Shown: one piece after another, positions 1 to 14,028 of the stretch
Layout: each line of letters begins with the position of its first letter
How positions within the stretch are numbered: the first letter of the stretch is position 1
NCBI RefSeq assembly: GCF_902499335.1
Contig: NZ_CABVQK010000018.1
Coordinates: 62,001 to 126,000 of the forward strand
Length of the DNA stretch: 64,000 nucleotides
Direction of reading: 5' to 3'
Origin: Burkholderia lata
GTDB lineage: Bacteria; Pseudomonadota; Gammaproteobacteria; Burkholderiales; Burkholderiaceae
Made by a program: the position numbers and the translations under genes
Notes under the pieces: generated by a model
The model's input: the letters and a program-made list of their open reading frames with translations, nothing else
What the model was told of the DNA's origin: nothing
The model's database searches: none

Positions 1-300
1 GGGCCGCTGCGGTTCTTCTGGGACGTCGTGCTGCCGCTGTCGAAGACGAGCATCGCGGCGCTGTTCGTGATCACGTTCATCTACGGCTGGAACCAGTATC
101 TGTGGCCGATCCTGATCACGACGGAGGCATCGCTGTCGACGGCGGTGGTGGGCATCAAGACGATGATCGCGAGCGGCGACGCCGCGACCGAATGGCAATA
201 CGTGATGGCGGCGACGCTGCTGGGAATGATCCCGCCGCTCGTCGTCGTGCTGGCGATGCAGCGCTGGTTCGTGCGCGGCCTCGTCGATTCCGAGAAATAA
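1..300 (+). CDS. ugpE: sn-glycerol-3-phosphate ABC transporter permease UgpE, C-terminal part
   Basis: The reading frame is open from the first base and ends at a TAA, giving the last 99 residues of an inner-membrane ABC permease. Visible are a membrane segment ([18 protein letters not shown]) with the typical end of a MalG/UgpE-type permease, a middle stretch ([13 protein letters not shown]) and a last membrane helix before the tail [12 protein letters not shown]. The N-terminal part and the rest of the operon lie before the window. The adjoining ugpC and ugpQ homologues make UgpE the natural assignment. It would pair with UgpA to form the channel for glycerol-3-phosphate or its diesters. 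Confidence 0.88.
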   Translation, partial: GPLRFFWDVVLPLSKTSIAALFVITFIYGWNQYLWPILITTEASLSTAVVGIKTMIASGDAATEWQYVMAATLLGMIPPLVVVLAMQRWFVRGLVDSEK

Positions 301-332
301 ATGACGGACGGCAAACGGGAGAAAGACCAAGA

Positions 333-1418
<1,086 letters not shown>

Positions 1419-1446
1419 ACCTGCTGCCCTTGCCAAGAGACAGACG

Positions 1447-2217
1447 ATGACGACCCGTACCGACTGGCCCTATCCGCGCGTCGTCGCCCATCGCGGCGGC
1501 GGCACGCTTGCGCCGGAGAACACGCTCGCCGCGCTCGACGAGGGCGCGCGCCGCGGCCACCGGATGGTCGAGTTCGACGCGAAGCTGTCGGCCGACGACG
1601 TGACGTTCCTGCTGCACGACGACACGGTCGACCGCACGTCGAACGGTCGGGGCGCAGCGGCGGGCATGCGTTACGAGGCGCTGGCCGCACTCGATGCGGG
1701 CGCGTGGCGCGATGCGCGCTTCGCGGGCGAGCGGATGCCGACGCTGGAGGCAGCGGCGGCGCGCTGCATCGCCCACGGGCTGGCCGCCAATGTCGAGATC
1801 AAGCCGTGCCCGGGGCGCGAGCGCGAGACGGGGCAGCGCGTGGCGGCCGATGCGGCCGCGTACTGGCGTGATGCCGCGGTCCCGCCGCTCCTGTCGTCGT
1901 TTTCGTTCGATGCGCTGCAACAGGCGCGCGTGACGGCGCCAGCGCTGCCGTGCGGGATGCTCTACGAGGCAGTTCCGGACGACTGGCATGCGCAGGTTGT
2001 CGGTGCGCTCGGCTGCGTTTCGTTGCATGCAGACCACAAACAGCTCGACGAACCGCTCGTGCGCGCGATCAAGGCGGCCGGGCTGCGCATCCTGGTTTAC
2101 ACGGTAAACGACCTCGAACGGGCGCGCGAACTCGCCCGTTGGGGCGTCGACGCGGTCTGCACGGACCGGATCGACCTGATTGCCCCCGATGCGCTGGACG
2201 ATATCGCCATCGCCTGA
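1447..2217 (+). CDS. ugpQ: Glycerophosphodiester phosphodiesterase UgpQ
   Basis: A 256-residue cytoplasmic GDPD-family enzyme that hydrolyses glycerophosphodiesters to glycerol-3-phosphate and an alcohol. The N-terminus carries the family signature VVAHRGGG...APENTLAA, then FDAKLSADDV with LLHDDTVDRTSNG, and later NVEIKPCPGRE. These hold the general acid/base histidines and the metal-binding Glu/Asp residues. There is no signal peptide, which fits a UgpQ working on imported substrate rather than a periplasmic GlpQ. The chosen ATG lies 28 bp after ugpC and gives the usual length; the frame is open further upstream only as an overlap. It is the last gene of the operon, before a strong terminator. 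Confidence 0.93.
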   Translation: MTTRTDWPYPRVVAHRGGGTLAPENTLAALDEGARRGHRMVEFDAKLSADDVTFLLHDDTVDRTSNGRGAAAGMRYEALAALDAGAWRDARFAGERMPTLEAAAARCIAHGLAANVEIKPCPGRERETGQRVAADAAAYWRDAAVPPLLSSFSFDALQQARVTAPALPCGMLYEAVPDDWHAQVVGALGCVSLHADHKQLDEPLVRAIKAAGLRILVYTVNDLERARELARWGVDAVCTDRIDLIAPDALDDIAIA

Positions 2218-2275
2218 CGGTCGCACCGGCGGCCGGAGAAACCCGTGTCGGGAACGTGCCTGACGCGAAAAAACG

Positions 2276-2307
2276 ACGCCCCGGCGGGATTCCCGCCGGG
2301 GCGTTTT
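2276..2307 (+). terminator. Rho-independent terminator after ugpQ
   Basis: A near-perfect GC-rich hairpin (ACGCCCCGGCGGGA paired with TCCCGCCGGGGCGT) is followed by TTTT. It lies 58 bp after the ugpQ stop and before the converging ompW gene. Confidence 0.88.
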
Positions 2308-2387
2308 GCATCGTGGAGACGTTACGTCAGGAAAATTCCGCTACAAATTGCAGCAGGATTAACCATTCCCCAAATATTCGACTACGC

Positions 2388-3119
2388 TTAGAAGCGGTAG
2401 CCGACGTTCAGGTACGTCACGATCGGGTTCAGCGAGATGTGAGCCTTCGACGTTTCCGTCAACGTACCGACCGGCGTCCGGCGGGCCGTCGTGAAGGTCG
2501 CGGTCACGCTGACCGGGATGTACGACATCGAGAAGCCGGCGAACCAGTGTTTCGTGAAGTTGTACGTGAAACCGGCGTTGAACACGGGCGCCCACTGGTT
2601 GCTGGTCTGCGCGCTGGTCGGGCCGCCGAGCACGCCGTTCTCGAACGCGCTGTTCGTGATCTTCGCACCGGTGAACCAGATATACGTTGCGCCGACGCCG
2701 ACATACGGACGGAACTTCGCGTTGGCGTCGTTGAAGTAGTACTTGAGGAGGAGCGCGGGGCTCCACTGGTACGCGCGGCCAAGCGTACCAAAATTCGAGA
2801 ACTGGCCCTTGCCGGTGATGTCGAACTTCGGCGGAATGCCGGCAATGAACTCGGTGGCGATGTGGTCGGTCACGAAGTAACCGGTCGCCAGTGCGAGCGT
2901 GTCGGCGTCGCTGATGCCGGCGCCCGTGTTGGGCACCGATTGGTTGATGGGCGTGCCGCCGACGCCGTAGAGGAACAGCGGGTCGCTGCTGTCCTGCGGC
3001 GCAAGGTGCAGCCAGCCGGTGCTGACGTAGAAATCACCTGCGGATTGTGCGTGTGCCGTACCGCCCGCGAAAGCGAATGCGAGCGCTGCGGCCCCCGTAA
3101 TGGCCAGTTTTCGTTTCAT
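2388..3119 (-). CDS. ompW: OmpW-family outer-membrane protein
   Basis: A 243-residue secreted protein with a clear Sec signal peptide (MKRKLAITGA..., hydrophobic core, cleavage after AHA-Q). The mature part has alternating beta-strand character and ends in YLNVGYRF, with the C-terminal Phe needed for outer-membrane assembly. Typical OmpW landmarks are visible: FKWSP-like ALLLKYYFN, PYVGVGATYIWF and the terminal NPIVTYLNVGYRF. OmpW forms a small eight-stranded barrel for small hydrophobic molecules. The ATG at 3119 is chosen over an upstream one because GGAGGAG lies just before it and it begins the signal peptide. It diverges from the RAYT homologue and has its own promoter. Confidence 0.92.
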   Translation of the reverse strand: MKRKLAITGAAALAFAFAGGTAHAQSAGDFYVSTGWLHLAPQDSSDPLFLYGVGGTPINQSVPNTGAGISDADTLALATGYFVTDHIATEFIAGIPPKFDITGKGQFSNFGTLGRAYQWSPALLLKYYFNDANAKFRPYVGVGATYIWFTGAKITNSAFENGVLGGPTSAQTSNQWAPVFNAGFTYNFTKHWFAGFSMSYIPVSVTATFTTARRTPVGTLTETSKAHISLNPIVTYLNVGYRF

Positions 3120-3146
3120 TGTGTCTCCTCCGATCAAAGGCGTGCT

Positions 3147-3176
3147 CATTATGACGACTGCGTTTAAAACCAAACA
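3147..3176 (-). promoter_or_regulatory. Candidate sigma-70 promoter for ompW
   Basis: Read on the minus strand: TTGTTT, an 18-bp spacer, then CATAAT, about 28 bp upstream of the ompW start codon. It is the only good -10/-35 pair seen close to the gene. Confidence 0.5.
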
Positions 3177-3217
3177 AGCTCGTAAGTTAGAGTTTTCTCC
3201 CTAGGTTGCGTACGACC

Positions 3218-3233
3218 GTACGCTTTCGCGCGC
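3218..3233. promoter_or_regulatory. Palindromic operator candidate between ompW and the RAYT homologue
   Basis: GCGTACG-AC-CGTACGC is a perfect inverted repeat with 7-bp arms, placed upstream of the -35 of the ompW promoter and 80 bp before the divergent gene. The size and symmetry suit a dimeric regulator. No known operator is recognised. Confidence 0.35.
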
Positions 3234-3312
3234 TGCTGGGACGGGCATTCTACGCAGGTGCGCACTTTCGGACCCCCGGGTATTTCCTAACGCGTTCAAA
3301 CGGACATTCAGC

Positions 3313-4026
3313 ATGGCACGGTTAGCACGACTCTACGTTCCCGACCAGCCGCAGCACGTGATACTGCGCGGCCTGGATCAGCAACCCGCGTTCGTCGACG
3401 ACCAGGACTACGAACTCTTCATCGATTGCCTGAAGGCCGCCGCGCGCGATCATCACCTGTCGGTGCACGCCTACGTGCTGCTGCCGCGCCAGGTGCAACT
3501 GCTCGTGACACCGAGCGACGAGGCGAGCCTGCCGAAAGCGATGCAGGCTGTCGGCCGCCGCTACGTCGCGCATTTCAACCGGCGCTATTCGCGGCGCGGC
3601 ACCCTGTGGGAAGGCCGCTATCGCGCGACCGTGATCGAAGGCGAGCGCTATTTCCTGCTCGCGAGCCGCGTGGTCGAGATGAGCCCGGTGCGCGCGCAGC
3701 TCGTCGCGACGCCCGAGGCCTATCGCTGGTCGAGCTATCGGCACCATGTCGGGCTCACCGTCGACAGCCTGATCACCGACCATCCGCTCTACTGGGCGCT
3801 CGGCAATACGCCGTTCGACCGCCAGCGCGCGTACAAGGAGCTGTGCGAGCAGCCGCTCGACGAGCGGCAGGCCGACCAGTTGCAGCAGGCGACGTTGAAG
3901 GGCTGGGTGCTTGGCGGCGAGAATTATCGCGAGTGGGCGGCGCGTGCCGCGAACCGGCGCGTGTCGCCGCTGCCACGTGGACGCCCCAGAAAGGTGCGTG
4001 AAAACACGCCGCCGATCCAGCAGTAA
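3313..4026 (+). CDS. RAYT/IS200-type (Y1) transposase homologue with lost catalytic residues
   Basis: A 237-residue protein of the REP-associated tyrosine transposase fold. Landmarks are [13 protein letters not shown] at the N-terminus, HAYVLLP (residues 52-58), [17 protein letters not shown] (88-104) and PVRA (125-128). The metal-binding HUH motif, normally NHVHLL, here reads RQVQLL (59-64), so both histidines are Gln. The catalytic Tyr, normally in RYIELNP, is Val120 (RVVEMSP). The frame is intact and the codon use matches the chromosome. I therefore infer a domesticated, non-transposing nucleic-acid-binding protein rather than a live element. No terminal repeats or REP clusters were seen around it. 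It is followed by its own terminator and by gltB. Confidence 0.85.
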   Translation: MARLARLYVPDQPQHVILRGLDQQPAFVDDQDYELFIDCLKAAARDHHLSVHAYVLLPRQVQLLVTPSDEASLPKAMQAVGRRYVAHFNRRYSRRGTLWEGRYRATVIEGERYFLLASRVVEMSPVRAQLVATPEAYRWSSYRHHVGLTVDSLITDHPLYWALGNTPFDRQRAYKELCEQPLDERQADQLQQATLKGWVLGGENYREWAARAANRRVSPLPRGRPRKVRENTPPIQQ

Positions 4027-4048
4027 CGCAGGAACGGCGGTTCAGGAG

Positions 4049-4075
4049 GCGGCGCTGCGGGCGCCGCTTCTTTTT
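4049..4075 (+). terminator. Rho-independent terminator after the RAYT homologue
   Basis: GCGGCGC - TGCGG - GCGCCGC hairpin followed by TTCTTTTT, 22 bp after the stop codon. It separates the gene from the gltB leader. Confidence 0.8.
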
Positions 4076-4155
4076 GCACCAAAACGATACGTCCCCAATA
4101 AAACGGCACCAGATCGAGGCATCCATTTAAATGGGGTTAGATCAAACGGTTTTTG

Positions 4156-4185
4156 TTGCTATTCCTTTGATTCGTCGCGTATATT
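4156..4185 (+). promoter_or_regulatory. Candidate sigma-70 promoter for gltBD
   Basis: TTGCTA, 18 bp, TATATT in an AT-rich stretch. It leaves a leader of about 125 bp before the gltB start. No clear regulator site was identified in the leader. Confidence 0.5.
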
Positions 4186-4315
4186 CCGAATTCCGGTGGC
4201 CCGGGCGAAGCTTGCCCATCCACTGTCGGCCGCGCCGTCTCCCGTCGGGAGCGGGATCGACGGCAACAAGAAAATGGTTCAACGGCCTCCAGGCCCCCTT
4301 TACGACGGTGTCCCC

Positions 4316-9019
<4,704 letters not shown>

Positions 9020-9104
9020 GCGACGAACGACATAGCGAATGCCGCGCGCGCATGACTGCCGCGCGCGGCTCCCCCACCCGATACACCGAACAGAAGAGCA
9101 CCTT

Positions 9105-10571
9105 ATGGGCAAGGCAACCGGTTTTCTGGAGTTCGAACGCCGCCACGAGGCGTACGAAGCACCGCTCACGCGCGTGAAGCACTACAAGGAATTCGTCGCG
9201 GCACTGACCGACGCGGACGCGAAGGTCCAGGGCGCGCGCTGCATGGATTGCGGCATCCCGTTCTGCAACAACGGCTGCCCGGTCAACAACATCATTCCCG
9301 ACTTCAACGATCTCGTTTACCGCCAGGACTGGCAGCAGGCGATCGAAGTCCTGCACTCGACCAACAACTTCCCGGAATTCACGGGCCGCATCTGCCCGGC
9401 GCCGTGCGAGGCCGCGTGCACGCTCGGGATCAACGACGACCCGGTCGGCATCAAGTCGATCGAGCACGCGATCATCGACAAGGCCTGGGCGGAAGGCTGG
9501 GTGAAGCCGCTGCCGGCCGAGCACAAGACGGGCAAGAAGGTCGCGGTCGTCGGTTCGGGCCCCGCGGGCCTCGCCGTCGCGCAGCAGCTCGCGCGCGCGG
9601 GCCACGACGTGACGGTGTTCGAGAAGAACGATCGCGTCGGCGGCCTGCTGCGTTACGGGATTCCCGACTTCAAGCTCGAGAAGTGGCTGATCGACCGCCG
9701 CATGCGCCAGATGGAAGCGGAAGGCGTGACGTTCCGCACCAGCGTGTTCATCGGCAAGGATCCGCTGCCCGAGTCGATCGGCAGCCTCGCGAAGGAAACC
9801 ATTTCGCCGGACACGCTGAAGGAAGAATTCGACGCAGTCGTGATCGCGGGTGGTTCGGAAACGCCGCGCGACCTGCCGGTGCCGGGCCGCGAACTCGCGG
9901 GCGTTCATTACGCGATGGACTTCCTGCCGCAGCAGAACCGCGTGAACGCGGGCGACAAGCTCGTCGACCAGCTGCTCGCGAAGGGCAAGCACGTGATCGT
10001 GATCGGTGGTGGCGACACGGGTTCGGACTGCGTCGGCACGTCGAACCGTCACGGCGCGAAGCACGTCACGCAGTTCGAGCTGCTGCCGCAGCCGCCGGAA
10101 GAGGAAAACAAGCCGCTCGTGTGGCCGTACTGGCCGATCAAGCTGCGCACGTCGTCGTCGCATGACGAAGGCTGCGAGCGCGACTGGGCGGTCGCGACGA
10201 AGCGCCTCGAAGGCAAGAACGGCAAGGTCGAGAAGCTGATCGCGGTGCGCGTCGAGTGGAAGGACGGCAAGATGCAGGAAGTGCCGGGGTCCGAGTTCGA
10301 GATGAAGGCCGACCTCGTGCTGCTCGCGATGGGCTTCACGCAGCCGGCGGCACCCGTGCTCGAGGCATTCGGCGTCGCGAAGGATGCGCGCGGCAATGCG
10401 CGCGCGGCGACGGAAGGCGATCGTTCGTACTACACGTCGGTCGACAAGGTGTTCGCGGCGGGCGACATGCGCCGCGGCCAGTCGCTCGTGGTGTGGGCGA
10501 TCCGCGAAGGCCGCCAGTGCGCACGCTCGGTCGATGCGTACCTGATGGGGCATTCGAACCTGCCGCGTTAA
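9105..10571 (+). CDS. gltD: Glutamate synthase (NADPH) small subunit
   Basis: A 488-residue flavoprotein that passes electrons from NADPH to GltB. Cysteines at 46, 49, 54 and 58 ([13 protein letters not shown]) and the group CPAPCEAAC near residue 100 are the [4Fe-4S] ligands. An FAD-binding [17 protein letters not shown] motif follows, then a second nucleotide-binding motif [10 protein letters not shown] for NADPH. The C-terminus has the FAD-contacting [18 protein letters not shown]. Length and motif order match the family. It is co-transcribed with gltB and followed by a strong terminator. Confidence 0.97.
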   Translation: MGKATGFLEFERRHEAYEAPLTRVKHYKEFVAALTDADAKVQGARCMDCGIPFCNNGCPVNNIIPDFNDLVYRQDWQQAIEVLHSTNNFPEFTGRICPAPCEAACTLGINDDPVGIKSIEHAIIDKAWAEGWVKPLPAEHKTGKKVAVVGSGPAGLAVAQQLARAGHDVTVFEKNDRVGGLLRYGIPDFKLEKWLIDRRMRQMEAEGVTFRTSVFIGKDPLPESIGSLAKETISPDTLKEEFDAVVIAGGSETPRDLPVPGRELAGVHYAMDFLPQQNRVNAGDKLVDQLLAKGKHVIVIGGGDTGSDCVGTSNRHGAKHVTQFELLPQPPEEENKPLVWPYWPIKLRTSSSHDEGCERDWAVATKRLEGKNGKVEKLIAVRVEWKDGKMQEVPGSEFEMKADLVLLAMGFTQPAAPVLEAFGVAKDARGNARAATEGDRSYYTSVDKVFAAGDMRRGQSLVVWAIREGRQCARSVDAYLMGHSNLPR

Positions 10572-10602
10572 GCCGAATATCGCGAGCGGGTTTCGACGAA
10601 AG

Positions 10603-10632
10603 ACGGGCGTCCGGAAGGGCGCCCGTTTTTTT
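10603..10632 (+). terminator. Rho-independent terminator after gltD
   Basis: ACGGGCGTCC - GGAA - GGGCGCCCGT hairpin followed by a run of T, 32 bp after the gltD stop. Confidence 0.9.
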
Positions 10633-10740
10633 ATGCGTGCGCCGGATGGCCGTTGCCGCTTAACATGCGCGAAACAGGGTGCAGGCCTTGGCCGATCGAC
10701 GGCCGAAGCCTGTTTCAGCCACGAACGTGTCGCGCAGTCC

Positions 10741-11712
10741 ATGTCTCGAGAAAACGCCCCGGAAATCACCCGACCGTGCCTGACGGACGACGGCCAGCGC
10801 GTCCGGCTGGACGAGGTCGTCGCGCTGCTGCTTTCGTTCGGACCCGGTCTTCACGTCGAGGATCACGCATTCGTCGGACAGCAGCGGCCGATTGAAGTCG
10901 AGCAACGCATTGCCGACGCGATCCACGCCCGGGTGGCGCTGGAGGGCTTCGCCCAGTTCACTCCGAGCGACGACGTGCGGCGCACCCTTCCGCTCGCGGC
11001 GATGCGCGGCATGGTGACGAACCTCGTGCAGGCCGGCATTCCGCCGGTGTTCGCGTTCGTGTGCGACGAATTCTGGCTCACGTACTGGCGGTTGCACCGG
11101 ATCGTCCAGGCGGCGCTGGGTGCCGACACCTACCAGTTGATGCCGGATTTCTGGGTATGGCACGTCCTTGCGAATGCGGGGCAGGCCGGCTGGAGCATGC
11201 ATCGCGATGCGGGGGCGAGGTCGCTGCTGCCGGACGGGCGCGCCGGCGCGCTGTCGCTGTGGATCCCGCTGACGCCCGTCGATTCGACCACCGGTTGCGT
11301 GATGCTGCTGCCGAAGCATCGCGATCCCGACTATGGAACGGATCGCGTGTCGCAGGCCGATTTCGACGTGCGGGACATCCGCGCGCTTCCCGGGCTCGCC
11401 GGCGACCTGATGATGTGGAGCCAGGCCGTACTGCACTGGGGCAGTCGCGGCAGCCCGCTGTCGGACATGCCGCGGATCAGCATGTCGATGGGCGTGCAGG
11501 TCGACAGCCTGGGCCCGCTGAACCCGCCGCTGCTGAAATCCGATGTGTTGCCGGACGCCGGGCTGCGGCTCGAACTGATCGCCAAGCAGATCCTGCAGTA
11601 CGAGCGATTCGCGTCGATCGAACCCGCCTGGGCGCATTTTGCGCGCGTGTTGCTCGCCAGCGGATTATCCGGGCTGGTCTTTGATATTCCGGCCGAATGG
11701 AGGCCTCACTGA
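10741..11712 (+). CDS. Phytanoyl-CoA dioxygenase-like Fe(II)/2-oxoglutarate oxygenase
   Basis: A 323-residue cytoplasmic protein with the jelly-roll iron site of the PhyH family. The metal ligands are His154 and Asp156 (MHRDAG) and the distal His232 (VLHWGSRG), with Arg245 (PRISMS) placed to bind 2-oxoglutarate. The segment ALSLWIPLTPVDSTTGCVMLLPKHRD is typical of the family. Substrate is unknown: members act on fatty acyl-CoAs, amino acids and secondary metabolites. The ATG at 10741 is preferred because the upstream in-frame ATG lies inside the gltD terminator. It stands alone between gltD and the symporter gene, so context does not point to a pathway. Confidence 0.75.
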   Translation: MSRENAPEITRPCLTDDGQRVRLDEVVALLLSFGPGLHVEDHAFVGQQRPIEVEQRIADAIHARVALEGFAQFTPSDDVRRTLPLAAMRGMVTNLVQAGIPPVFAFVCDEFWLTYWRLHRIVQAALGADTYQLMPDFWVWHVLANAGQAGWSMHRDAGARSLLPDGRAGALSLWIPLTPVDSTTGCVMLLPKHRDPDYGTDRVSQADFDVRDIRALPGLAGDLMMWSQAVLHWGSRGSPLSDMPRISMSMGVQVDSLGPLNPPLLKSDVLPDAGLRLELIAKQILQYERFASIEPAWAHFARVLLASGLSGLVFDIPAEWRPH

Positions 11713-11777
11713 CGCAGTGGAGCGTGCCGCGTCGTCCGGACAAGCGACGCCGGGTCACTCACCAGATATCTTTCATT

Positions 11778-11806
11778 TTGTAATGTTCCTTGCGAACTGT
11801 CATATC
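11778..11806 (+). promoter_or_regulatory. Candidate promoter for the AGCS symporter gene
   Basis: TTGTAA, 17 bp, CATATC, in a locally AT-rich stretch about 65 bp upstream of the start codon at 11872. Confidence 0.35.
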
Positions 11807-11871
11807 ATGTCGCCCCTCGGGCCGCATTCGCGGCGGCTGCATGTGACTGACCCTATTGACAAGGACTCTGG

Positions 11872-13362
11872 ATGGAAGCATTCGTGCAAGGGCTGATCGA
11901 CGCCGTCAACGGCGTGCTGTGGAACTACGTGCTGATCGCGCTGCTGCTCGGCGTGGGCGTGTGGTTCACGTTGCGATTCCGGATGATCCAGCTGAAGGCG
12001 CTGTTGCTCAGCGTGAAGCTGGTCGGCAGCAAGGGCGAGCCGGGCAGCATCTCGTCGTTCCAGGCGTTCGCGACCGGGCTCGCGAGCCGCGTCGGCACCG
12101 GCAACATCGCCGGCGTCGCGGTCGCGCTGACGGTCGGCGGGCCGGGCGCGATCTTCTGGATGTGGATGACGGCGCTCGTCGGGATGTCGTCCGCATTCGT
12201 CGAGGCGACGCTCGCGCAGATCTTCAAGGTGTCGCACCCGGACGGCAGCTATCGCGGCGGCCCCGCGTACTACATCCAGACGGGCCTGCGCTCGCGCGGC
12301 TTCGGCGTGCTGTTCTCGCTGTCGCTGATCCTCGCGTTCGGCTTCGTGTTCAACGCGGTGCAGGCCAACGCGATCGCGGATGCGTTCGACACGTCGTTCG
12401 GCTGGAGTCGCGCGACCGTTGGTCTCGGGCTCGTGCTGCTGACCGCGCCGATCATCTTCGGCGGGATCCGCCGGATCGCGGCGGTTGCGCAGGTGATCGT
12501 GCCGCTGATGGCAATCGGCTACCTCGCGCTCGCGGTCTACGCGGTTGCGACGCATATTGCGCTGGTGCCGGGCGTGATCGCGCTGATCGTGAAGAGCGCG
12601 TTCGGTCTCGAGCAGGCGGCGGGCGGCCTGACCGGCTATGCGGTCAGCCAGGCGGTCGCGATGGGCGTGAAGCGCGGGCTGTTCTCGAACGAGGCCGGCA
12701 TGGGCAGTGCGCCGAATGCGGCGGCAACCGCCAGCACGCGGCATCCGGTCGTGCAGGGGCTGATCCAGATGCTCGGCGTGTTCGTCGACACGATCGTGAT
12801 CTGTAGCGCGACCGCCTTCGTGATCCTGCTGTCGGGCCAGTACGAGCTGGGCACCGGCATGGAAGGCGCGGCGCTCACGCAGCGCTCGATCGCGAGCCAC
12901 GTCGGCGACTGGGGCGGCATCTACATGGCGTTCGCGATCTTCTTTTTCGCGTACTCGTCGGTGATCGGCAACTACGCGTATGCGGAAGGCAACGTCGAGT
13001 TCATCACGAAGCGGCGCGGCGTGCTGCCGCTGTTCCGTGTCGCGGTGCTCGCGATGGTGATGTTCGGCAGCGTCGGGCAACTGCCGCTTGTGTGGGCGAT
13101 GGCCGATACGAGCATGGGGCTGATGGCGATCATCAACCTGGTCGCGATCCTCGCGCTCGGCAAGTACGCACATGCAGCATGGCGCGACTATCGCCGCCAG
13201 CGCGCGGAAGGCGTTGCCGATCCGGTGTTCACGCGCAACACGATTCCAGAACTCGCGAACGTGCTGCCGACCGATGTGTGGGGCGAGCATGGCCCGCTGC
13301 CGCAACGTCCGGCCGTGGCAGATCCGGCGCGCGTGCCGCGCGCGGTGGCGAGCGAGTCATGA
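11872..13362 (+). CDS. Alanine/glycine:cation (sodium) symporter, AGCS family
   Basis: A 496-residue polytopic inner-membrane protein of the AlsT/AgcS/DagA family, which imports alanine or glycine with Na+. Family hallmarks are SFQAFATGLASRVGTGNIAGVA near residue 62 (the cation/substrate site region), GPGAIFWMWM, SYRGGPAYYIQ and NEAGMGSAPNAAATA. About ten hydrophobic segments can be counted. The start codon gives the usual N-terminus (short periplasmic start, then VNGVLWNYVLIALLLGVG). Its stop overlaps the thpR start by 4 bp, so the two are translationally coupled, though no functional link is known. Confidence 0.93.
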   Translation: MEAFVQGLIDAVNGVLWNYVLIALLLGVGVWFTLRFRMIQLKALLLSVKLVGSKGEPGSISSFQAFATGLASRVGTGNIAGVAVALTVGGPGAIFWMWMTALVGMSSAFVEATLAQIFKVSHPDGSYRGGPAYYIQTGLRSRGFGVLFSLSLILAFGFVFNAVQANAIADAFDTSFGWSRATVGLGLVLLTAPIIFGGIRRIAAVAQVIVPLMAIGYLALAVYAVATHIALVPGVIALIVKSAFGLEQAAGGLTGYAVSQAVAMGVKRGLFSNEAGMGSAPNAAATASTRHPVVQGLIQMLGVFVDTIVICSATAFVILLSGQYELGTGMEGAALTQRSIASHVGDWGGIYMAFAIFFFAYSSVIGNYAYAEGNVEFITKRRGVLPLFRVAVLAMVMFGSVGQLPLVWAMADTSMGLMAIINLVAILALGKYAHAAWRDYRRQRAEGVADPVFTRNTIPELANVLPTDVWGEHGPLPQRPAVADPARVPRAVASES

Positions 13363-13925
13363 ACGGCGACCGGCTGCGCGTGTTCGTCGCGCTGATGCCC
13401 GATGCGGCATCGCGCGATGCGCTGCACGCGTTGCCGGTTACCCGTGGCGCGCGGCGTCCGCTGCCCGCGCAACTGCATGTGACGCTCGCGTTCGTCGGCG
13501 CGATCGAGCGGGTGTGCTGCGATGAACTGGCCACGTGCCTGCCGGCACTCGCGGCCGCGCATGCGCTGCCGTTGATGCCGGTCGAACGGATCGCGTGGTG
13601 GCCGAGCCTGCCGCGCGCGCGGCTGATCGTCGCGGAACTGGCCGCCGAGCCGGCGTGTGCTGCGTTGAATGCCGCGCTATCGGCGAAGCTGCGCGAGCTC
13701 GGCGTGCCGGCTGACCGGCGGCCGTTCCGTCCGCACGTGACGCTCGCACGGCTGCCGCACGATGCGGTCGGGCAGCCGGCGCACGGCGGGGCGGTGAAGC
13801 GGCCGGTCGCGCTGCGGTTCGACGCGCTCACGCTGTTCGAAAGCCGGTTGTCGCACGAAGGCGTGTCGCATCGGCCGATCGTGTCGGCGCCGATTGCGCG
13901 GGCGGACGGCGAGGCGGCGGATTGA
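13359..13925 (+). CDS. thpR: RNA 2',3'-cyclic phosphodiesterase (2'-5' RNA ligase family)
   Basis: A 188-residue protein of the 2H phosphoesterase superfamily. Both HxTx motifs are present and correctly spaced: HVTL at residues 40-43 and HVTL at 126-129 (RPHVTLARL). ThpR hydrolyses 2',3'-cyclic phosphate ends and can ligate 2'-5' RNA ends; its role in the cell is not settled. It begins with RVFVALMPDAASRDAL, as expected, and the ATG overlaps the upstream stop (ATGA). It converges on the D-amino-acid dehydrogenase gene. Confidence 0.9.
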   Translation: MNGDRLRVFVALMPDAASRDALHALPVTRGARRPLPAQLHVTLAFVGAIERVCCDELATCLPALAAAHALPLMPVERIAWWPSLPRARLIVAELAAEPACAALNAALSAKLRELGVPADRRPFRPHVTLARLPHDAVGQPAHGGAVKRPVALRFDALTLFESRLSHEGVSHRPIVSAPIARADGEAAD

Positions 13926-13942
13926 GCCGTTCCGGGGAGGCC

Positions 13943-13970
13943 TGGCAACGGCCGGCCGCCGTCGTTGCCA
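13943..13970. terminator. Inverted repeat between converging thpR and the dehydrogenase gene
   Basis: TGGCAACG and CGTTGCCA arms enclose a 12-bp GC-rich loop. It sits between two converging genes but has no T-run on either side, so the terminator reading is tentative. Confidence 0.35.
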
Positions 13971-14028
13971 TGCCGCATGCGGGCTTGCCGCTGCATCGCT
14001 GCGGCGACATCGAGCAAACTCCAGCCTG

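Noticed and set aside
3241-4110. A live insertion sequence around the RAYT homologue
   Set aside because: No terminal inverted or subterminal repeats, no REP hairpin clusters, normal codon use, and lost catalytic residues.
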